Below are positions 56,741 through 64,000 of a DNA stretch of 64,000 nt, piece after piece (the first letter of the stretch is position 1; each line of letters opens with the position of its first letter). Below the pieces are notes generated by a model. That model saw nothing but the letters and a program-made list of their open reading frames with translations. It was not told the DNA's origin and did not search any database. The position numbers and the translations under genes were made by a program. This DNA is from Nemertoderma westbladi. Lineage: Eukaryota > Xenacoelomorpha > Nemertodermatida > Nemertodermatidae. Location: positions 1 through 64,000 of the forward strand of contig JAUCBJ010005609.1 of the NCBI GenBank assembly GCA_032718475.1, in the 5' to 3' direction.

Positions 56741-57360
56741 GGTGATCTAAATCTGCAACAGTTCCCATTTTCAGATAAAAAAACCTCAGTTACTTTTTTT
56801 TGGACCATTTTGGTCACGCTCACGCAAATGATTCATATGCACTGATGAACCACCCAAAATTGCCAATCTAACTGAAATACATAGAAGAATATGAGTGGAA
56901 GTGGGAACACATCGGGTTAACGGCCCACATTTGCCAATTTATATGCCATTCAATTAATCATTTACCGAGTGTCACATATGCGACAAAAAATCGGACCACG
57001 TAATTGTTTTTTTGTATTTCTGATATCTCCAATTTATTACAAAGCTACGTTTATATGTTCACAGGAATTATACAAATCAGGGATATTAATCGTTTAGCAC
57101 CCGAATTGTAATTTTAATGGCCAAAATAAGACCGTGATCACAATCATAAAATTTGAAATTTGTCGCTTAATTGACGATTTTTTTTATAGCTTTTTCTATA
57201 ACAAACTGTGGTTGGAGTGTATCACAAGCAGGAGGGGACCGATCATTGGTATTTGGCAATCAAATTATCAAAGCCATCCGACCATTTATTATCGAATGAT
57301 TTACATTTTTGTATATTTTTAGTCCCGTACGTGACTTGGTCAATATGGTTGGCATTGACC
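56741..57360 (+). mobile_element. Truncated TIR element, second duplication copy
   Basis: Duplicate of 51326-51946, with the same right-end inverted repeat ending at 57360. Confidence 0.7.
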
Positions 57361-58174
57361 CATTGTAATAGGACAAGCAACACTACTCTAGCAATTCTTA
57401 ACCCATTTTTTGTTATTTTCGCTCCATACCCTATGATATGCCTATGTAATTTCATAAGCTCGATAAATTTCAGGCGGTTTTTTTCTATTTCATAATATTA
57501 TTAATATAATTTTGTGTTTATTCAAAAATATTATTAGGTTATTTACAAATTAAAAAACCACATGGGGGGGGGGGGGGGGGTGGGTTGTGCCCCCACCCCC
57601 CTTAATGAGTGCACTAAATGTACACAATGCAAAAACATCGCAACTGACAGACTTGCGGTGTTTCGCCATTGTGACATTTGTTTTTGCATTTTATCGAATG
57701 TATTTACATGCAGGTTGTACATTGTACAATGCGAAAACACCGTAAGTACAAAAAATAATCCTGAAGTCAAAATATTAATGGATAGTGAAAAATAATCACG
57801 TGGAAAAATTTCCCACCCCAAATTGCGTAGGGTTATATAGTAAGTAATTAGTAATTTACGGACATTTTAAACCAACAATCTTAAAGCAAACAGTATTTTG
57901 CGTTTTACTCGAAATTACTTTTCGTGACTTGCGGTTGTTTCCCATTGCACGGCGGATATGGGCGGCATGCAGTACGTGTACTAATTTACTGTATAATGTA
58001 TATTAAGCGTTAGTGAGGCTGAGCCCAACCAATTACTAATATTATTGGCAAAAAGTAGTCCGTTAGCTCAACATGTACAGTAGATATACTGTAGTCATAA
58101 AATGATCTCCTTTAGACTTTATCATATTCATAATATTAATGCCCGATAAAAACCGAACAACCAACAACCGAAAA

Positions 58175-59987
58175 CATTAACAAGATTGAGAAAGCTAAGG
58201 ACGATCTTAAATTGGCCTACAACATCAGCCATGAGAAGTACATACAGGATAAAACTGAAGCAATTACAACTGCTCACATACAGCAACAATCAAGACTTAC
58301 CTGGCAAACTGTAAATGAGGCATCTGGTCGGAAAAGTTGTGCAAAGGGGCGCCTCAAAGCCGATAGTCCTGAAGAACGTGTTGGGAAGTGGAAAAATCAC
58401 TTCAGCAACTTGCTTGGGCAGCCACCAAACATCGAGGTCGGCCCTACAAGGAAAATATATGACAAGACACTACCAATAGAAACAGGGGACTTCACACCTG
58501 CCGAACTCCAAAGAAGCATTAAAAGCATATCCAATAATAAAGCGAGTGGATTAGATGAAATCCCAGCGGAGGTATGGAAAACCGGAGTGCTAAACAGACC
58601 ATTATTGAATGTTTGCAACCGGATGTTAAAAGGGGAAAAGCCACCACCAATTTGGACTAAAGGTCAACTAAAGCCTCTCCCCAAGAAAGGAGACCTCGTC
58701 TTACCAACAAACTATCGTGGGATCTGTCTGCTTGTGGTAGCTGCCAAAATATACAATAAAATGATTCTATATAGGATTAGGCCTCACATAGAGAAACTAC
58801 TGCGTAAGAGCCAAAACGGATTTCGACCAAGTAGATCAACAATAGCTCAGATACTTGCACTACGGAGACGATTGAAGGAATTAAGTCAAAGAATCTCCCC
58901 GCAGTCATGACTTTTGTGGACTTCAAGAAAGCATTCGACTCCATCCATAGAGGTAAATGTTTGAAATCCTAAGGAATACCAGAAGTAATTGTTGCTGGCA
59001 TTGGATTGTTATATTGCGACACAGAAGCGCAGGTACTCTCACCAGATGGTGAAACTGAGTTTTTATCAATCCTGGCTGGCGTACTGCAAGGTGACACATT
59101 AGCACCATTACTATTTGTAATTGTGCTGGATTACGTAATGAGGACGGCCACAAAGGGTGAAGATCTGGGATTCACACTTCAAGAACGCAGAAGTAGTAGA
59201 TATCCGGCAACTACAGTCACAGACACCGACTTTTGTGGATGACATCGCCCTGCTCTCTAATAAGCTAGCAGATGCACAGCTTCTACTAAATAAAGTGGAG
59301 AGGGCTGCTAAGGAGGTTGGATTGCATATAAATGCTACAAAGACCGAATTCATGACCTTTAATGTTGATGGAAACTTGACAACCATTGATAATAATCAAC
59401 TAAGGAAGGTCGATGACTTCCAGTACCTTGGATCATGGATAGAGAGTAGCAAAAAGGACATAGAAGTTAGGAAAGCAAAGGCTTATGTAGCTCTATCAAA
59501 AATGGATACCATCTGGAAATCAGATCTCTCCATGCACCTGAAGACTAAGTTCTTTCGAGCCACAGTGGAAAGTGTATTTTTATATGGGGGTGAGACCTGG
59601 ATACTGACTAAATCACTTGAACAACGAATTGATGGTTGCTACACAAGACTACTAAGGGCAGCCCTAAACATCAGCTGGAGACAACACATGACAAACGCCG
59701 AGCTTTATGGTACAATACCACCTGTATCAACCACCCTCTGTGAACGCAGATTAAGATTCAGTGGGCACTGCTGGCGAAGTAAAGACGAGGTCATACCAGA
59801 TCTACTTCTCTGGCAATCAACTCATGGAAAGCGTAGTCGTGGACGACCGGCCATAACATATATAGATCAACTTGAAAGGGATACTGAACTTGGGAGAAAC
59901 GAAATTGCGACAACTATGGAGAATCGGGAAGCCTGGAAGGATCTCATTTCCACTGTCCGAGTTCGCTCGACCTAGTAGTAGTAATAT
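58175..59987 (+). pseudogene. LINE, (TAG)n family, in duplication copy 2
   Basis: Better preserved than copy 1. A 232-codon frame (58212-58910) holds GRKSCAKGRLKAD, KASGLDEIPAEVWK, LPTNYRGICLL and SQNGFRPSRSTIAQIL. A frameshift follows and motif A is found in another frame (VMTFVDFKKAFDSIH, 58905-58948), then a stop near 58972. GVLQGDTLAPLLF follows at 59080-59120. The last frame, 59157-59975, has the catalytic FVDD (59231-59242), FQYLGSWI, FLYGGETW and LRFSGHCWR. It is 5'-truncated with no endonuclease and ends in TAGTAGTAGTA. It is inactive because of the frame breaks. Confidence 0.87.
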
Positions 59988-60867
59988 TAATGAATATGAT
60001 ACAAACTATGAAAACATTGTATTGTATTCCATTGTATTTGCTTTGAAAATTTACATTCATTATAAATTTTGTAAATAATTCGTTGAAATAGAAATCTGGC
60101 CAAAAATTGAAATCCGGCCTGAACCTGATTTTTTCTCAAAATCCGGCCGGAATTCCGGCCCGGCGGGTTATCTGGCACACCCATAATTATTTGTATGTAT
60201 TTAATTTCGTCAACAATTCTTCGATTTATCACACCCAGCTTTTCCAAATTGTTGGTTTTGGCTATAATTTGGAAAAAAGTATCTAAGATGCTATTCTACT
60301 AGATCACTAGGTCTACTAGGTCAGAAAAATTTTATTTTTCGCTATTTAATATTAGTTAATACTAGTTAATAATAAAAAAACTTGGTTGCGCTTATAACCT
60401 TAAGACTTTTACAGTTTTGAATCTAATCATATAAGTTTTTTTATATGATAGATCAAAGATGGGGCAACATAACTTTCATGCGAAATTTTGTGAAAATAAT
60501 TCTGCACCGCTAGGTGGCGCTGCAAATTTATGCTATTATTTTAGGTTTGTTATAAATAGTATTAAATTTTATTTGATGCAGGATAGCTATGTAGACACCC
60601 ACAGCAATTTTCAGACTAATTGGTCAAAAATTGTAGAACAAGTAGGATTTTGAATTTGACAATTTCATAAAAAAAATATTTGGAGATAATCGACATTTCA
60701 TTATACATAGTAATAGTAATTTCAATAGGTCTCCCTAAATGGAAAATGTTATAACTTGAAAACTAAAAGAAATATTAAATAGCGGTTTTCAGATTTGGAA
60801 ACACCATTAAATCGTGCATTATAATAGATCATAAAAAATTATACATATTTTGGACCATAATGGTGTA

Positions 60868-60885
60868 CCCCCCCCCCCCCCCCCC
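60868..60885 (+). repeat. Run of 18 C
   Basis: The equivalent site in copy 1 (56116-56136) has 21 C. Confidence 0.9.
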
Positions 60886-61217
60886 GTAAACTGTTGGAGC
60901 TCTGGTAGTGCCATAGTGCCAACAGGCTAACGGAAAATATTAGGAGTGTTACTGTTACACGATTATACAGGTTAGTAAAGGAACATGTTACAGAAACGGA
61001 TGGATGGAACCTTACTCTTAAATAATTCATGTTAAAGTATTATTCCAATAAATTTTTATTAGCGTGGGCGATTACGTTCATTAAAATCGAACAGTCTGAA
61101 GTGTGCTCGGTGTGCACAGTGTGCTCGGTGATTCATTAACACAATCATCTCACATAATTAATTTATCGGATGCATGACTGAAGAAGTGCTGAACGAGGTA
61201 AGACAGTAATAAGTAGG

Positions 61218-64000
61218 GATTTCTCAAGACAAAAGTTTCTGATGGCATCAGCTGAGGGCTATGACGTGGGCTGCATCGATCTTTGACTTTGATAAGTGAT
61301 GATTTGATAAGCCAAGTGGCCATTAATCTCCACACATACGAACTGATCTCGTTATCTGGGCGAAAGTTTTCTCAAGGGGTGAAAGTTTGCCAGTTTGTTT
61401 TATTTAATGACCTATAATATTATAATAGGCCTACGTGTTTGGGAGGTTGTTAGCTCCACAACTAATGCGCAACACTCGTCTCCTCTTTAACCAATGTTGC
61501 GTTCATCCTGGATAACTGGTCACCACATATATAGCTTACAACAGCATTCCACTACTGGTACTATACAACGTCTTCAAGAGATACGTTTTCATTACAACCC
61601 TCGTTGCGCTCATCCTAAACACCGGTCAACTAAATATATAGCATATAACATTCAACTACCGCTATTGAAAAAAAAATTATCGCCCAATATGGTAAACCAT
61701 GTGGTTTAGTAGTATAGTCAACACAGACTCGTCTACATTACAACACTCGTTGCACTCGCCCTGTACATTTGGTCACCTAATATATACCTTACATTATTAT
61801 GTGGTTTACTATGTGGTTTATAGGAGTTTACAGGTGGTTTACGAAGTACTTGTCTTCATTATAAGTCTCGTTGCGCTCGTCCTGTTCTGTTTTAAAATAG
61901 TTTAGTTTCCAAAACGCAGACTGACCATCTTTATAAACTATGCAAAGTATCGAAACTCTGCGAGTAACTGCTGATCCCATTATGTTCTAGAACCTCTGTA
62001 ATCTCTGTTGACTAATCTGTCTGAAATTGAAAATGTCGAAGGGAGGTTTCTGATTTTAAGATGTGATAGGTGAGTGAATGCGATAAAATCTATCAAAATA
62101 TACGACAAATGTATATGTTTACAATCCCATTGTCATGGTAATGATAATAATGACAAATTTAAATTATGTGAAATGTAAATCTGATTAAAGGCAAGGTTTG
62201 GGTGACAACTATTAAACACTATTATTAATGACTTCAATTATTAAATATCAGCTCTTATATTAAAGTTCAAACACTGAGGCAGAGAGTCAAACTGCCAAAA
62301 CCTATTTGGCTTGGCCCGTAATGAACTGCATCCGTAGCTTAAGGCTTACATAAATTCATATCGCGACCTCACTCTCACACATACTTACCATTTCAACTTC
62401 CGATGGTCAAACTTCGTCGCAACAGTTATAATTACCGGTATAGCCAGTATCAGAGACGCAAATATATCATCCCAACGAATAAATATCTCTTCCCAGCGAA
62501 TTAACAGTGTTAATTATGAGAAAGGAGCAGGTTACAGTGTCACGATAAGTTAACCAAATCAATAACGACAGTCAATAAATAACACAGGTTATGGTTTAAT
62601 TTTTATGGTAATCAGCTGCTATTTCCGTCGATTCTCTCCCTGGAGAGGGATGATAATTTATCTGCGAATTTGATAACATAGCTGCTATGTATAACCAAAC
62701 ACGCCCCGTTTTCTTCATACGGTCATACTGATTTTGGGACTGTCATACAGTTAATTTCACAATTCCTGTGGTAAAATATTCAAACTTTGATGATTCCTGG
62801 ACTGTCAGATAGTCTATTTCCTTTATTTAACAATACAGGGAACTGAGGAAATGTGGTTTTATAATAAAAATTTTAATAGTTCGGGATTTTATTGTTAATA
62901 TACTGTATATAATATTAAACCAGGATAAAGTTTATTTACGACCAAAGGAAGGCCCAAGCTGTTACGGCATATCTAATTATGAGCAAAATCCAATATTATT
63001 TACTCTTCAATATGAATATGTTATTCTTCAATATCCATATACTATCGATAATATTACATCATCATGCAATATTAGTACACGTTAATTCAATATATTGAAA
63101 ATTCAAAAATAAACAGAAATTCAATCAATATTGTGCAAATGTTGATTCAATAAACAACATATTGAATTAATATTCGCAAATATTGAATCAATATGTTGAC
63201 ATGTTGGCAACATTTTATTGAATAAATATTATCAAATCAATATATAGGCCTAGGCTTTTTTTTTTAAATAAGACATCGCATTTTCCATTTTAATAGACTA
63301 AATCTAAATAGTGGTGTAATGCATATTTTATATAATGTGTACATTATTATTGTTTTATATTATTTTCATGTTGCCTATTATATATAGGCAACAAATTTAA
63401 TCAATATGCTGGCAACATTTTGAATCAATGCGTTAACAAGATGGTGGCAAATTTATAATATCATCTGTTTATCTGACTTGCAGTTTCCCATAGTTTGTTC
63501 TGAAGTGACGTCCAGCACTGCGATACAGTTGTCCTACAGTACCGGTACCATCGGTAGTTGTGTTGATACTGTGTTGTATGGCTTCTGACAACTATTTACG
63601 CGGAGGGGCTCGCTGTTAGTGGCTGGGATAGAAGATTATGATGAAGGATTCCATCGTACCAACCAAACTGGCTAACATTTATGGGCATCATCCTCTTGTA
63701 ACCGGTACTGTACACACCCAATACAAAAAATTAATTACATTTTGTGTGTCACTACACTGCAATACTGTATTTCAGAATCAGTAAGGCATTCTGTAAGCCA
63801 GATACCCCAATGATTATTAAATTTGGTGCCAACATTTCAACATATTGATTCCATATGTTGCTAGCATGTTGACATATTGATTCAATATGTGCCAATATTG
63901 AATCAGCATGTGCGAATATTGATCCAAAATGTTTGATTATTGAATCAAATTTTGCGCTTTATTGAATGAATATCTGTAGATTATTTAATATTCAATATAT
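61218..64000. other. Right flank: degenerate repeats, no gene recognised
   Basis: A motif CTCGTTGCGCTC(A/G)TCCTG recurs with variation near 61475, 61600, 61745 and 61870, often followed by GGTCA and ATATATA. Between 63080-63430 and 63830-63990 there are degenerate ATTGAATCAATATGTTG/GCAA units in both orientations. No open frame with recognisable similarity is present. Confidence 0.5.

Larger units (their letters stand above)
56508..61217 (+). repeat. Tandem duplication of TE block, copy 2
   Basis: Head-to-tail partner of 51093-56507, with the same order of elements and scattered substitutions, lacking the MITE. It ends at GGTAAGACAGTAATAAGTA. Confidence 0.9.

Noticed and set aside
62930-63020. 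Possible exon after CAG/GATAAAGTTTAT with a Cys-containing peptide
   Set aside because: Too short, and it lacks the module pattern of the 49-51 kb gene, so it cannot be supported.

Overview
This is AT-rich nuclear DNA from an animal, probably a marine invertebrate. The grounds are qualitative. The only spliced-looking host gene has GT-AG introns. Noncoding DNA carries the TAGGCCTA-type words common in echinoderm, hemichordate and mollusc assemblies. The repeat population is of the kind seen in such genomes: BEL/Pao, several non-LTR retrotransposons, Tc1/mariner-like and pogo-like DNA elements, and very long minisatellites. Species cannot be assigned. There is no bacterial-style gene organisation, no CRISPR array and no recognisable tRNA or rRNA gene.

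Layout. 1-3.1 kb: no gene; a pentanucleotide microsatellite and a 680-bp inverted-repeat element. 3.1-8.46 kb: a 5.35-kb satellite of a 20-bp unit with higher-order structure. 8.5-10.2 kb: a non-autonomous element with 25-bp terminal inverted repeats. 11.3-13.5 kb: a 25-bp AT-rich minisatellite. 14.4-15.5 kb: two LINE fragments. 15.6-18.4 kb: a 14-bp minisatellite in opposite orientations on either side of a dead integrase-core gene. 33.6-35.3 kb: the 3' half of a non-LTR retrotransposon. 39.4-40.2 kb: an eroded LINE. 41.6-42.7 kb: a dead pogo/Tigger-like transposase. 43.6-45.8 kb: a dead LINE on the minus strand. 47.6-48.0 kb: another LINE 3' end. 49.2-50.9 kb: two exons of a putative secreted cysteine-rich protein. 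51.1-61.2 kb: a head-to-tail duplication of a 4.7-kb block holding LINE and transposon remnants; copy 1 also carries a 708-bp MITE-like insertion that is missing from copy 2. 61.2-64 kb: degenerate repeats.

The centrepiece is a 14.2-kb BEL/Pao-type LTR retrotransposon at 18,693-32,912. Its two 537-bp LTRs appear identical and it is flanked by a 5-bp CTTGG target duplication, so it should be young. It is much larger than usual because it carries extra coding capacity. In order: ORF1 (809 aa, coiled coil, Asn-rich prion-like tract, 20-aa repeats); ORF2, in the same frame after a single UGA; a Gag ORF in the -1 frame that overlaps ORF2 across a run of 18 G; a Pol ORF in the Gag frame after a second single UGA that lies within the protease; a structured noncoding stretch with a 36-bp minisatellite; and ORF4 (849 aa), which is not env-like but combines a region resembling a DEDD 3'-5' exonuclease with three CCHC zinc knuckles. 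ORF2, Gag and Pol all lack a sensible AUG of their own, so one reading is a polyprotein made by two UGA readthroughs and one -1 shift, with ORF4 from a separate transcript. Whether this is programmed recoding or early decay or assembly error in G-runs cannot be decided from one copy.
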